A stretch of 64,000 nucleotides of DNA from Phymatolithon calcareum (lineage: Eukaryota; Rhodophyta; Florideophyceae; Hapalidiales): assembly GCA_977006965.1 (NCBI GenBank), contig OZ345369.1, positions 868,001 through 932,000 on the forward strand, in the 5' to 3' direction. Of the stretch, positions 1-11,143 are shown piece after piece (position 1 is the stretch's first letter; every line of letters begins with the position of its first letter). The translations under genes were made by a program, and so were the position numbers. The notes under the pieces were generated by a model, which searched no databases, had not been told where the DNA came from, and saw nothing but the letters and a program-made list of their open reading frames with translations.

Positions 1-95
1 CCAAAAACGAAACCAATGGCTATCGACTGCTCAGAGACAACGCAAAACGGTCGAATGCTTCCGACGAGCCCGTCATCGCCGAGAAAACTTCCGCT

Positions 96-2858
96 ATGGG
101 GCCCGAAATTCCCGCGGTCAAGTCTGAGGACTCCTCTGCTGGCATAGCTTGTGATGTTACCGCCGTCAAATCCGGAGACGCGACACCGCCACTTGACAAA
201 GCATCACCGGAAAAGTTGGATGACTCCATATCTCCAGTATCACCGCGGTCTCCACTTCAGCCCCTGTCGCTGAACATTGATCACGAGGGCTTTGACGCAC
301 TCTCGATTGGCCAAGGCTTTTCTCAAGCAGACTACAACTTTGGGGAGACCGCTGTTAGCTTGACGCCAAAGTACAAGGCGTACACCAAGCTGGAGGTACT
401 GAACGCAAGGGGTATAAATTCCATCGTTCTTGCTTTTAACATATGTGTCGCGATATCAATCGTCTTCTCCATAGTGTCGATCATTCTTTCACGAACGAAG
501 TTTTCAAACACCTACAATATCCCCGGTCTTCCGAGTAACCTGCGATTATTCGAGCCGGAAAGGTGGTTTGTCAAGCTGGAATCTGCGCTAAGCTTTATCC
601 TCTTTGGCTACTCGGTGATCCTTTTCTTCTCGTACATTGGTATCTTATTGTGGCACAAGCAAAGGGTTTCCAATGAACAGATATGGATTGCACTTCTTCT
701 CTTTTCGGTTATGCTGTACAAAAATCCGTACGAGGCAACTCTACGCGCTCGCGGCGGCGAAAATGGCTTTACGTTTACAACGGTCGGGCGTTGGGTTACC
801 ATCGGGTTCGAAAGTCTTCGCATGACAACTTTCTCATTCATCTCGCTGCTCTACGTCTGGTTCTGTGCTCACAGCTATCGGTGCCTCGTCAAGAAAGTTA
901 CCTGGAGAGACTGGAAGTTTTACCTCCCAAAACTCTTGCTCGTATTTATCTATGACATGTACAAACTCATCTTTATGTTCTTATTCGGTATCGCCTTTTC
1001 CGAACTTCCATTCGCAAGCCTGTTCGGTTGTTTGCACCTCTACGGCACCATAAATAACTGGCCGGGGTGGGGCGTTGGATCCGTAGTCGCTCTAACTGTG
1101 TACGAATGTGTACTTTGTGGGCTGATCCTCTACGACATCTTCCGTACGATACAAGTTCATGCCACTGCCGACTACATGGCACATCGCACGAAGCAGGTTG
1201 GCTTCCGCTTTTTTCTCCACCAGCACGTCGTGTTCTACACCGCATTTGTGATCATTTACGGTATAGTGCTCTTTGGATTCCCGGTTGGCATCCAGGTGCT
1301 CTTATACCTCGCAGGAGGAGGTGGAGCAGTTGTGAAAACAGGTGCGGAAGCATCCTACTTTGACACTCAGTATGCCCCCTTTGGACTTCACCTTGCGGTA
1401 CTTGCTTACGCAACAATCGAAGCATACACAGGAGCTCCTGCAACTGCCAAGTTCTCCCCGTGGCAGCGCCGATACAAGCGACTTGGTGCTCAAGCAGAAA
1501 GCGAAAAAGGCGGCTTGCGCAAACGGCCCGGAAGCACCGGGAGCGTTTCATCTCATTCCAGTTTAGACTTGGAGCCTATTTCATACCGTCGCAATGAACG
1601 TGGAGGAGAGAGTGTGAGCAGCAAGCCGAATTGTTTCACTATGGCGACGCACATCAAGTTGTTCAATCTCTCGTGGTACATCTATTACTATGGAACTCCA
1701 AAGGAGCAAAAGCTTTCCACAGACCTTTCTCAACATAATATGGCGGTGGTGAAATGCATTTTCAGTGAGTTAACCGACACGAGAGTGATCGTTCTTGAGG
1801 CTTCCGATCGTATATGCATCTCCTTCAAAGGAACGTCCAGTTCAACAAATATCTCCACGGATGTCAAACTGGTGCAAATAGCTCTCAAACATGTGCTTCC
1901 CACCGATCTTCCACTGGACAAGACACCGAACGCAGCAGAGATTGCTCGCAGCGCCGATCCACCACATCCAAACTGCGTGGAGGGAGAGATCGAGACTCTT
2001 CGCCAGTCCCTACGCTTCCGACGCGCCCGTGTGCATGTTGGTTTTGCCAAGGCGTACAGCTCCGTGTCACATGAGCTTCTGCGTACGATCCGTGATCTGC
2101 TAGCAGTGCAGGCACGACCGGTGTTGTTCTGCGGACATTCGCTGGGCGGTGCGCTGGCGACACTTTGTTCTGCCGACGTTGTATTGCAACCGTGGTGGGG
2201 TCGTCTTCGTGGCGGCGAGAGCGCATTGGTGTCGACATTCGGATCTCCCCGTGTGGGCAACGGTGCATTCCGAGCTATCTACGATGCTCTCGGTATAGCA
2301 CATTGGCGAGTTGTGGCGGGCGGTGATGTGATCGCTCGACTGCCGTCGGTGGGTTACGCACATGTGGGTCGACAGGTAGCGTTATCTGCACGCGGGGACC
2401 TGTTTGTTGACCCGGACGCACTTGAAGCGCGATTATGGCACCGGCCGAAGGCCAGCATCGCGCATCATCGAAAGTCAACGTATCTGCTGGCATTGCGTGG
2501 TTGGTGTCAGAAGCACCATGGTGCTGCACAGGGATTCTGGGACTTTCCGATCTCAAAGGCGGAATCTAGACGATTCCATGAAGCATTCAGCCGTCGTGGG
2601 CTTGCTGCAACGAGTTCTATTGTGCCGCACGATGCGGATGAGAAGGCACGGATAAGAGCGGCGCGACTAAGAGTGTGGGCAGACGCTGTGGAGTTATTGG
2701 AACCGCGTAGCGTGCAATCGGGTGTGAAAATGACCCCAACTGAGATGTGGGCGCGACTTACACGACCGATATTGGCTGATTTGAGGGCGCATGCTAACGC
2801 AGTTGAAGACGATCGCGGACCGATGAGCGTCGCATTGCAGGATGTGAGAGAAGAGTAA
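96..2858 (+). CDS. Wntless-like multi-pass membrane domain fused to class-3 lipase
   Basis: The 920-residue protein has an acidic, Ser/Pro-rich N-terminus (about 1-100). Hydrophobic segments follow near residues 109-132, 161-186, 196-208, 238-259, 275-301, 325-349, 372-405 and 427-443. The spacing, and the motif LYKNPYEATLR at 207-217, resemble the Wntless/GOST-type seven-helix fold. After a hydrophilic linker comes a lipase class-3 domain (about 560-850) with the nucleophile elbow GHSLGG (Ser682), Asp744 in GDVIARLP, and His790/791 before KSTY, a plausible Ser-Asp-His triad. It probably hydrolyses an acyl ester of a membrane lipid, as diacylglycerol lipases do; the substrate is inference. 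The reading frame stays open upstream to base 3, so the true start may lie outside the window. The stop is at 2856-2858. Domain calls are firm for the lipase and moderate for the membrane part. Confidence 0.85.
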   Translation: MGPEIPAVKSEDSSAGIACDVTAVKSGDATPPLDKASPEKLDDSISPVSPRSPLQPLSLNIDHEGFDALSIGQGFSQADYNFGETAVSLTPKYKAYTKLEVLNARGINSIVLAFNICVAISIVFSIVSIILSRTKFSNTYNIPGLPSNLRLFEPERWFVKLESALSFILFGYSVILFFSYIGILLWHKQRVSNEQIWIALLLFSVMLYKNPYEATLRARGGENGFTFTTVGRWVTIGFESLRMTTFSFISLLYVWFCAHSYRCLVKKVTWRDWKFYLPKLLLVFIYDMYKLIFMFLFGIAFSELPFASLFGCLHLYGTINNWPGWGVGSVVALTVYECVLCGLILYDIFRTIQVHATADYMAHRTKQVGFRFFLHQHVVFYTAFVIIYGIVLFGFPVGIQVLLYLAGGGGAVVKTGAEASYFDTQYAPFGLHLAVLAYATIEAYTGAPATAKFSPWQRRYKRLGAQAESEKGGLRKRPGSTGSVSSHSSLDLEPISYRRNERGGESVSSKPNCFTMATHIKLFNLSWYIYYYGTPKEQKLSTDLSQHNMAVVKCIFSELTDTRVIVLEASDRICISFKGTSSSTNISTDVKLVQIALKHVLPTDLPLDKTPNAAEIARSADPPHPNCVEGEIETLRQSLRFRRARVHVGFAKAYSSVSHELLRTIRDLLAVQARPVLFCGHSLGGALATLCSADVVLQPWWGRLRGGESALVSTFGSPRVGNGAFRAIYDALGIAHWRVVAGGDVIARLPSVGYAHVGRQVALSARGDLFVDPDALEARLWHRPKASIAHHRKSTYLLALRGWCQKHHGAAQGFWDFPISKAESRRFHEAFSRRGLAATSSIVPHDADEKARIRAARLRVWADAVELLEPRSVQSGVKMTPTEMWARLTRPILADLRAHANAVEDDRGPMSVALQDVREE

Positions 2859-4371
2859 GCTAAGTCCAAGTCAGCATTTCTGTTCGCAGCTCTGCTCTGC
2901 ATAAACACTTCTGTAGACATGGTCACAGTCAATGTAAGAGACAAAGAAGTTTTTTCTATCTGATCCGATCCGGTCTTGTTCCAACAGGACACGATCAAAC
3001 CCTTAGTTCGTCCGCAAATCCACTCTAGCAAATTATAACGCCTTTCTGCTCGAAATGCGGATGAAAGTCACGAAACATACAATGGGAAAGGATGAGTAGT
3101 AATGGAAATTGAGTGAACACATGCTAACAGGAAATCCGGCGAGCGCTAACAGGCCTTCGAAATGCTGCTTGCTCTAGTAGGAAAACCATAGAATGAAATC
3201 ATAAAGCTCTCTGAATGTGGAGTTGTGAATACCGTGGTCATGCTGATAGTCACTGGTTTGCGTGTCTGCATTGCGGGCAAATGATAGCAATGAAGAATGG
3301 CTCCAGATTACAATCTTGAGACCGTCTTCATTGCTCAATGTTTGAGGGGCGGATAAGGAATGCCATTGATGTAGTCGAGTGGTCAGCGCGAATTCCATGT
3401 CCTAACACGAGTTTTCGTCCTGTACGTGCATATTTCTCATCGATGATCCATCCCTGCGTACTGGTAATGGTGTTCACGAAAGGAGCGGAGATTTTCGAAC
3501 ACATGGCTCTCGAAAGACTCTTCTACACCCGCTACAAATAGCTCTGCTCTGCTGTGCGCATTATTACCCACTAGAAATCCGTCCTCCAATGCCCCAAATG
3601 CATTCAAATGCATAGATAATGCATTCATATGCGTTATCGACTCCCCTTCGGAATGACGATGGAAAACAGAGTCTAACACGAAGACGAGAAAGTCAGTACT
3701 GCAGAAGCATCAGGGATCGTGCCGTGTCTACAAAGCACAGACAATATCGCTCCATGCCCTAGAACTAGAATTCACAATCTTGGTCTCATGCGCGGGTTTC
3801 AAGCGGACCTGAGATGCACCTTCTACAGAAGGATGATCGTACAGATTTTTATCTTGGGCTTTGCTCCTGCAATATGTATTTTGCTTCATGTTTGGGTTCA
3901 AATGCACACGGCTGCTCTTAAAATGCACTTCTCTTGGTCTTGGTTTTGGGTGTTCCAACGCATCGTTGTGCAGGGTTCGATCTGATTCATGCAACAAAGC
4001 GGGCGGGCGACGGTCATCGCAGTAGTACTTTAGTTCGAACAAGAGCGTTCTTGTCAAAATTTACTACCGTAATTGCCATAAACCGCTACGTGCATTTCAA
4101 CTGTTGAATGCAGCTGCTGTGGGCGGATTCACATTTCCAAAATGTACAAATTTGGTAGCACAAATACTGCTGTACAACGAGTTTATGAACAGTCCCATAA
4201 TTCGTTCTCCCCCTGACAATGCCAGAAAGAATTGCAGATCATGTCAATGGTAGTTAAAGACACAGGACAGATATCTGAATTACACGGGAACAGAAGTGGT
4301 TGAAGAAAAGATAGGCGAATCGCAGTACACGACAATAAAAGCCCTCATTGTTAACCGAGAGTGAGCCAAAA
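2859..4371. other. Intergenic region, no gene recognised
   Basis: This stretch lies between the 3' ends of two convergent genes. It contains only short overlapping frames on both strands with no recognisable domain, and I see no transposon ends or tRNA. Confidence 0.6.
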
Positions 4372-5064
4372 TTACTCCTCAACATTTTCTGCCAAAGCGA
4401 TGATAGTAAACCTAAGTTCGCTCGGATCCCGAGCCATAAACTCATCCTTGACAATCCTACAAGCATCCTGCAATAAATCTTCCTGTGTCGTCTCACAATG
4501 CTTAACCGGTGCATCTCTCCGTCCATCAAGCTGATACAACGCACCGTCCTTCTCCACAAAGCACACAAAATGCAAATCTACATGTTCCCCTGCCGCCGGC
4601 GGTGCCGTCTGACCGCGCAGTGCAAACTCTTTCTGCACGGTATTCAATTCGCCACTAGCCTCCAATGCTTCCGCGCATTGCGCCGGCGTCTTGCCCTTCA
4701 TGGCGTTGCCGAGTCTACCCAATGCACTGCCCTCACGCGCGGGAAACTTGGACTGCATGGCGTCCTGCAGGAGCGCGTGCAGCAGGGCGACAGTGCCGCA
4801 TGCATTGGGGATGGTTTGCCGGATGAAGAGAGGGGGCGACGCGGCGGTGGTGACAGAAGGTGATGCACCGGAGAATGCACCAGGGGCACTCAGGGATGGC
4901 GTGAGCGGGAAGAGAAGAAGAACTGCATGGCGAGGGGCGGGGACGAGATCGAGAAGGTCGGCGCTCCACACATCGCAGAAGGAGAGCGTCTCGGGCATGC
5001 CAAGTGCACGGGCGAAGTCGGTGAGAACGCGAGGGTTGGCCTCAAGGGGAACCCAGCCGGACAT
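4372..5064 (-). CDS. Ubiquitin carboxyl-terminal hydrolase, UCH (peptidase C12) family
   Basis: This is a 230-residue cysteine protease of the UCHL1/UCHL3 type, which removes small adducts from the ubiquitin C-terminus in cytosol and nucleus. It starts MSGWVPLEANPRVL, matching the family's usual first strand. The catalytic set is complete: Gln83 (oxyanion hole), Cys89 in NACGTVALLHALL, His165 in HVDLHFVCF and Asp180 in LDGRRDAP. Length matches single-domain UCHs (about 220-235 residues) and there is no C-terminal ULD extension, which argues against UCH37/BAP1. The loop at 59-80 is Ser/Ala/Pro-rich and longer than I expect. The gene is intronless and convergent with the lipase fusion gene. Confidence 0.93.
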   Translation of the reverse strand: MSGWVPLEANPRVLTDFARALGMPETLSFCDVWSADLLDLVPAPRHAVLLLFPLTPSLSAPGAFSGASPSVTTAASPPLFIRQTIPNACGTVALLHALLQDAMQSKFPAREGSALGRLGNAMKGKTPAQCAEALEASGELNTVQKEFALRGQTAPPAAGEHVDLHFVCFVEKDGALYQLDGRRDAPVKHCETTQEDLLQDACRIVKDEFMARDPSELRFTIIALAENVEE

Positions 5065-5509
5065 GGTGAGAAATGTGAGGTGATGGGGACGGGTTCGTTT
5101 GGAAGTTCAAGGCAGATTGGGGTGTGAGGCACAGAAAGCGGAGAGTGGATATTAGAGGCAGGAGGGACAGTACGGCGACTGCTCGAGCGGGCGGGTGATC
5201 AATTAATGTTGGGTTCGAAGAGAGGCGACCAGTGCAGTGATCGGGCGCGAGTTGGACACGAGTCCGCCTTCCAGCAATCGATGAGAGTTGTGCGAATCTT
5301 CGATTGCATCCGGTTTGTGATCGAATGGAGGTGAGATGCAGTGCTTTTGACCCACGTGTACACGGCGGGGCAGTGGCCATTCTGTTCATGACATGCCATA
5401 ATACAACATACAGCATGGAAGCGGAGTTCTGTACAGTATACAGAAATTCAATTACATCTAGCAGGGTCACTTTATATTTCTATAGAAATCAGAATTGCAT
5501 AATATGCAA

Positions 5510-5552
5510 TTTATGGCTATCCATATCATATTATGATATGGATAGCCATAAA
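5510..5552. repeat. Perfect 21-bp hairpin with one-base centre
   Basis: The arms 5510-5530 and 5532-5552 are exact reverse complements around a single T at 5531. The arm contains ATGGCTATCCATATCATA. No gene lies nearby, the closest being the UCH gene start at 5064. The near-zero loop is typical of cruciform-forming palindromes rather than an RNA hairpin or terminator. Confidence 0.9.
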
Positions 5553-6484
5553 ATTTCGAGAACGGACGAAAACTATAGTTTCGCATTACACTCTTGAGCA
5601 GCAGATGACACGTATAGATAGAAAGAAGTCCTAATTTCCGGAAGATTCATTGGGTTTTCTCTGGGGGGCTTTAAATTCAATTGAATATTGACAAGTTTCT
5701 CAAATATACTAGAACTCTACTGTAATGACTGATGGAAAATATATTTCAGATTTCGCACATAAACACATCGATCGATGTGAAGTTGCCGTGCGGTCCGTGT
5801 AAATTCTATAGGGGCCGAACGGTCCATTGGAAATCATCATTTCGTGACGTCTTGGGACACTCCATTCTGACGTACAGTACTACAGTACAACTTGGCGTGA
5901 CAAATTTACGACGTTTAGTGACGTGCTTACAAAGTGGGCCACGCAACGCACTCGTGGTGATACGCGTGTAGTCGGCCCGATCACAGAGTGTGGAAATGGG
6001 ATCTACAATAGTCGCCAAAAAGTTTTCCGTGAATAACCTTTCTGTTTTTGTGGACTGCGGCCGTTGATTCGTGGCGCCGTTGGCCCAAAATGCAGGGAGG
6101 AGTGAAGGAATGACGCAGAACCTGCGTGGCGGGGTGCTGAGCAGGTACGATCCATAAGATGATCGAAAAGAATTGTCAACCCCTTCTTCAACGTGAATTT
6201 TAAACGCAAAGACGGACAATACTGTAGGATGTACTGTACAGCACAGTAAACGGCAAGAAAGAGATCTGTGGCGCAACGCCGTCGATTCACCTGTTCGTTG
6301 GAATTGTACCGTTGTCCCATGCACTTTGCCCGGTACTGTACTGTAGTTCGAATGCCATGTCGTGGATAGATGATGAATAGAAACAAAGTCTATTCGATAG
6401 ACATCTTCTCATTGCCTGTGGTTCCTCTAGGATTAAAAATCAAGTGGCCTGAAGTACTGCAGTTTGGAATCCGCTACAACATGT

Positions 6485-6740
6485 CAAGGAACTTTGAATG
6501 AGGCACAAGACGACCCAAATATACTGTCTTGAGACCGGTCCTCGCACACGCGTCGGTACGCCCGCTTGAAATTACACAATACGATGTCGGCATGGTGCCT
6601 CAAGATTGGTTTCACAAAAGCACTCACTCCAACTGAATCGAATCGAATCGAATCATGATTTGATTCAGCTGGAGTGAGCGCTCTCTGTCAAACTAATATC
6701 GAGGCCGTGGAACGTCTTGCGCCTCATTCAAGTTCCTTGG
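6485..6740. repeat. Fold-back inverted-repeat element
   Basis: The outer arms 6485-6513 (CAAGGAACTTTGAATGAGGC...) and 6712-6740 (...GCCTCATTCAAGTTCCTTGG) are near-perfect reverse complements. The inner arms 6621-6639 and 6662-6680 are a second inverted pair with two mismatches, separated by four GAATC units. The left half carries about 70 extra bases. It looks like a small fold-back or MITE-type element with an internal insertion. No coding capacity is seen. Confidence 0.7.
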
Positions 6741-8172
6741 TACAATTGATTCCAAGCAGCAGTAGCAGTAGATTAGGAATTTGCATTTCCTGAAGAAACG
6801 AGATGTTTTATAAAAACACGTTCATAGGTTCACTTCGACAACAACCGCAGCTTGCACTGGAGATGCACTTCGCGTATTGCCGTTAGCAAAAGTACACTCT
6901 ATGGTACTGTGCAACAAGAAAGAAACGAGAAAAATCTGACTGGGCGCACGCTAGAGTCAACTGGACAAGGGAAAACTGTAAAGAAAATGATCAGTTAGAA
7001 GTGCATCGAAACGCGAGCATAGCGAAGATACAGTAGATAGTTTGCGTGGCAAGAAAACCAAAATGGAGTCCTTCCACTTCGCTTCGCGCTGCTGAAATGT
7101 AACGGGGGCTGCAGAGAGCTGCACGTTGACGGCAGCATGCGCATCTCAAGCGTGTAGCCGGTTAATAAACGTGCAGGTTTGACGAGCCGCGGATCCATTC
7201 CCCTGGCTCCATTTTTCAGTTTGACCTAAAAGTGAGCGAGCACAAAGTAGCAAGTCGGCAAGGCGTGTTTCGCATTCACCACACAAATCATACTGTGCAC
7301 TGTACTGTAGCATGCACGGCCTCGTGTGCGTGGTCTGCCGGCTGCATCAAAGGTGTTCTAAAATTGGCGGATTGACCCAGCACTGCCTCCCATATGTACA
7401 GTACAGTACTTTAAAGGCCGTAGCCGTTTCCTTCGGCGGAACGCGTATTTGAGAAGCGCCCAGTCTTTTTTGTCGACGCGGCAGGGGTCCGTGGCCCAGT
7501 GTCAGGCGCATATATGTAGCCACGCTGTATGCCGGTTTGCTTCAAAAAACGAGCTGCGTTAGTATTTTGCATACTGTAGAGGGGAGGCATGAGATCAACG
7601 CGGCGTACAAGCGTGGTGATCATACCGTGTGTACAGTATGACCGGCATTCAGGGCTGATGAATCAAAAGTAATCAAAATTGGGGCCGGCAGTACGCCGTG
7701 GGCTTCGAATTTTTAATGACAAAACATAATTCGCGGTCTGTACTGTCCACCGTGCGTACATCCGTCCAATTCCACCATTGACGGATACTGTACAGTATCG
7801 TATCTGGGGCGTATTCCGCATAGCACAAATCCGTTCTCACATCTCTCCGTTATTTGAAACGCAACAGTGCATAACAGCCGTCGCCCCCTTCCCCAACCCT
7901 CACTCACTCACGCAACTACAGTACGCCCTCGTTCGATCGTCATCAACACAGGTGGTACAGTACAGTATAACACAGTCAAAAAGCACGCTACTGTAGCTTC
8001 CGCTCGCTTTCACCTTCCGCTTTCCACATCCATCGACTTGCCGTCGCTGACGAAGAAGAAGACACCGATCCATCGCACTGTCTTCCGTGAACCGAAACTT
8101 TTTTCAAACCCTAACACAGCCTGTGCGACCCGTCACGGTCGTCAGTGCCACCGCGCGTCGCGCGGTCGCGTG

Positions 8173-10140
8173 ATGGGGACGCACCTCACCGCCGCACCCC
8201 TGCCAAGGTCCTACACCCCTCTCTTATCTAAAACTTTTGCCGTTCCACTCAGTGAGATCTCCGCGGAGACAGAATCTTGTTCTTGGCTTTCCATTTACGA
8301 CGAAGGTCAATTTGACGATCATTCATCGCACGCTTCATCGTTTTCGGATACTGAGTCGGATCAACACTCTCTAATTTTTTTTGATTCCCAATCAACCACT
8401 TCAACTTCTTCCTCGTCCATGGCGTCCGCTTCTACCGCACCCTTACCGCGTTTCACCAAGAACGCACCGCCGCTCGCAGATCGCGTAGCGGTTCTCTTAG
8501 CGTCCCCGTTATCAAGTGCTCAGGAGCATCGTTCGACGAATGCACGTCCACGAACGAATGACCCCCCTGTCGTCTCCACTAGGATTGCCGGACGCGTCGC
8601 GGCTGCATTGGAGCAACTTGCAAAGGCGACCGCTGCTGCAAGCGCTTCCGCTTCCCTGCATCCCATGCAGGGCATTGTACCGGTTGTGAATAACCCACGC
8701 GAGGCTATGATCCCACTCGTTGTCCGTTCTCTAGCGGAGCATCGACGTGATCCAAAGGTTGCCTATTCCGCGCTTCTAACTCTCACTCAACTTGCCGCAA
8801 GTCCCGCATTCAGGATAAAAATCGCAGATGTTGGAGGTATTGACGCCGTTGTGGATGTCATGCGTATCCATTCACTTCGTGTTCAAGTTCAAAGTCAAGG
8901 ATGTTTATTACTTGCAAATCTCACACATCGTACCCCACAAAACAAACCACTCGCACTCAATTCCGGTGCTGTTATTGTCGTCGTGGCCGCCATGAGTATT
9001 CATTGCGCTGTGGAGGAAGTGCAAGCATGGGGTTGTCTTGCGCTTCGGAATTTCACAAAGGTTAACGCCGAAGATGTCAAGGATCCTCACGTTGCTGCCG
9101 CATCCGTTGAAGTTATTGCAAATGCAATGGAAAAGTTTCCGAAATCAAGAACTGTGCAAATTCAAGCTTGTGTTGCACTCACTAACATTGCCGCCCTCTC
9201 CGATATCGCCAAGACACGTATTGGAAGTGTGGCTGCTGTAAGGGTTGTGGTTGATGCCATTCATCGTAACATTCACAGTCCGTCCGCTACGGATGCTGCC
9301 TTGACTTGTCTGTCTGTCCTCGTAACAGACATTGATAACCAGCGCAAGGCGGTAGTGCATGGAGTTGTCGACGCTCTCTCCGTTGCATTGCAAAGGTACA
9401 GTCATAATCCAAATGTGGTGTCTAAAGCATCCGCCTGCATCCGCTTCCTATCCTTCGAGATGCAGCATCGTCTCCTACTCGGTTCCGGCAGCGTCATCAT
9501 GCATCTCGTCACCGCTCTCGACCGACACACAGCCCAAGGTCCCCCTCGTGCATTGCGTGAGATCATGCATGCATTGGGCAACACCGTGGCCGAATGCTAT
9601 CCAAACAAGGAAACTGCCGGTCGTTGTGGCGCCGTATTGGCCGCCGTACGCGTTCTATCGTGTTATACTAAACACGATGGGACCTCCAACCGTAATCTCG
9701 CCCTTGTTGAAGATGCCTGTCGATTACTATATGCACTTTTGGTCGATTGCTCCAACTCTCATGCACGTGCCGCTGAATCCGGATTGTTATCTACCGTTCT
9801 CGACGCATTGCGCGAACACAGTACGCAAAGTGAAAGAGTTGCTGAGCATGGCACTGCGGTCTTTTTGGTGCTTGCACGAAACCCGGAAGTTCTACACGAT
9901 GTCAGATTAGGCAGTGCGGATCTCGCATCCATTGTGCGAAGGGCGAGAGTGGCACATGCCGGCAACCGAGGAGTAGCACGACAAGCACGGGATTTGTGCG
10001 ATGCACTCGGATTGCTGGAACATGAGGTTCAGCTGGCATGGCCTAGCGGGCTGGGAGACCCTTGGGCAGAGGCCGGACGACCGAAAGCGGATCTACTCGC
10101 AAGACTGCGCTGTCGCGGTGGTGCGGGAAACTGTCTGTAA
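8173..10140 (+). CDS. Armadillo-repeat protein
   Basis: The predicted protein has 655 residues from the ATG at 8173. The frame is open back to an ATG at 7867, but those 102 codons run through the TACAGTA-rich upstream DNA, so I prefer 8173 (MGTHLTAAPLPRS). The first ~130 residues are Ser/Thr-rich and probably disordered. From about residue 165 onward the chain is a series of ~42-residue helical armadillo repeats. Typical stretches are GGIDAVVDVMRIHS..VQSQGCLLLANL and VQAWGCLALRNF, where the QxxGCxALxNL pattern marks helix 3. Such solenoids bind partner proteins, and nothing here identifies the partner. No F-box, U-box or other catalytic domain is visible. Single exon; there is no close neighbour on the same strand. 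Confidence 0.8.
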   Translation: MGTHLTAAPLPRSYTPLLSKTFAVPLSEISAETESCSWLSIYDEGQFDDHSSHASSFSDTESDQHSLIFFDSQSTTSTSSSSMASASTAPLPRFTKNAPPLADRVAVLLASPLSSAQEHRSTNARPRTNDPPVVSTRIAGRVAAALEQLAKATAAASASASLHPMQGIVPVVNNPREAMIPLVVRSLAEHRRDPKVAYSALLTLTQLAASPAFRIKIADVGGIDAVVDVMRIHSLRVQVQSQGCLLLANLTHRTPQNKPLALNSGAVIVVVAAMSIHCAVEEVQAWGCLALRNFTKVNAEDVKDPHVAAASVEVIANAMEKFPKSRTVQIQACVALTNIAALSDIAKTRIGSVAAVRVVVDAIHRNIHSPSATDAALTCLSVLVTDIDNQRKAVVHGVVDALSVALQRYSHNPNVVSKASACIRFLSFEMQHRLLLGSGSVIMHLVTALDRHTAQGPPRALREIMHALGNTVAECYPNKETAGRCGAVLAAVRVLSCYTKHDGTSNRNLALVEDACRLLYALLVDCSNSHARAAESGLLSTVLDALREHSTQSERVAEHGTAVFLVLARNPEVLHDVRLGSADLASIVRRARVAHAGNRGVARQARDLCDALGLLEHEVQLAWPSGLGDPWAEAGRPKADLLARLRCRGGAGNCL

Positions 10141-10808
10141 GCAGGGTGCAGTTGCAGTGATGTGGAGGGTCTCGAGTTTGCAATGCGAAGGTCTGCCTCC
10201 TTCCAGCTGACATCATCCATCCAAGTGGTTGTGCGAAACGCATTTACGTGGTAATTTATATTGAAGAATTTTCGTATCATACAGTAAACTGCGTACAATC
10301 TTTGAGCCGGAAGGGATGTGGGGCGAATTTGAGGAAGACTTGTGCAGGTGCTAAAGTACAGTAAAAGCTACAGTATCCCAGTTTGCATTGCATGCGAAAT
10401 GCTCATCGTTACTTTTTCCTTCATTCCGCAGTCAGTTAACTGTAAAATTCCTCACGGAGCCTTCTATTACCATTGGAATTGCCCAGTGCATTACATCGGG
10501 ACGGCAATATTACGTCGTGCAGTAGGAACCGATAGCACTCTATCGTCCCGCAGTGCTGCGCCCGCGTAGGCCACGGAGACACATCCATCGACAAGATCTG
10601 AATGCCCTTCACTTCAAGTTGTACCATATATTTCTATCAGACAACATCTGCATTTTTGCGGCATCGGCCGCGAGTGCAGCATTGCATCAAGACGTAGACT
10701 ATGTGGGTCAAATGGGCCGCCACGGGCCTTCGTTTACAATTCACCAGGTCCCCGACGCACTATTCTATTCTCTGAAACGCGAAGAAGCGATAAAGTTCAT
10801 GTGGACAC

Positions 10809-10954
10809 TGAGAACTCTTCATTGCACGAAAATATTTGCTGATGTGGGCTGTGTCTATCTTTTTCGATGCTTAGTGCTCAGTGCTCAATGAGCACCGACA
10901 CAAGATAGATATAGCCTATATCAGCATAGATTTTCGTGCATACCAGAGTTCTCA
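10809..10954. repeat. Imperfect inverted repeat, ~55-bp arms
   Basis: The left arm begins TGAGAACTC and runs to about 10863. It pairs at roughly 80% identity with the right arm from about 10898 to GAGTTCTCA at 10954. A small perfect palindrome GTGCTCAATGAGCAC sits at the centre. This is probably the remnant of a fold-back element. Confidence 0.65.
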
Positions 10955-11082
10955 CATGCTCAATTGTCGCAGCAATCTCTTCATACAGACTGTACGTCTG
11001 ACATATGATACAGTCAATTTCGTACTGTTTCAAGATCCTGAGCCTTTTTGCAACCTGACCAATGCATGGAGGCGTCAGAGTT

Positions 11083-11143
11083 GTTGAAGACGAATTCGTC
11101 TTCAACTGTACTCTCCAAAAATTCATGAATTTTTGGAGAGTAC
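11083..11143. repeat. Two adjacent perfect palindromes
   Basis: 11083-11106 is a perfect 24-bp palindrome centred on GAATTC. 11108-11143 is a perfect 36-bp palindrome centred on TTCATGAA. One base lies between them, and neither has a loop. Confidence 0.9.

Larger units (their letters stand above)
5065..8172. other. Intergenic region rich in TACTGTA/TACAGTA motifs and inverted repeats
   Basis: Three kilobases separate two genes that point away from each other. No frame here shows a domain. From about 5870 to 7995 the motif TACTGTA/TACAGTA, often as GTACAGTAC or overlapping doublets, recurs many times: near 5875, 6230, 6331, 7295, 7395, 7630, 7740, 7785, 7917 and 7960. A hairpin (5510-5552) and a fold-back repeat (6485-6740) are listed separately. 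Confidence 0.6.

Noticed and set aside
1730-2260. Long antisense frame (176 codons) inside the lipase fusion gene
   Set aside because: It lies wholly opposite the lipase domain, has odd composition and no domain, so it is a shadow of the real gene.
3370-3400. D-arm-like sequence GTCGAGTGGTCAGCGCG
   Set aside because: No T-arm with TTC follows at tRNA distance and no acceptor pairing is present.
5870-8000. GTAC-core motifs as copper-response elements
   Set aside because: GTAC is the core of SBP-type copper elements in green plants and algae, but such factors are not known to me in red algae and the motif here is longer. There is no gene context for copper.
7867-8172. Upstream extension of the armadillo protein from the ATG at 7867
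   Set aside because: The 102 extra codons cross the TACAGTA-rich intergenic DNA and lack protein-like composition. The ATG at 8173 is preferred, though this is not proven.
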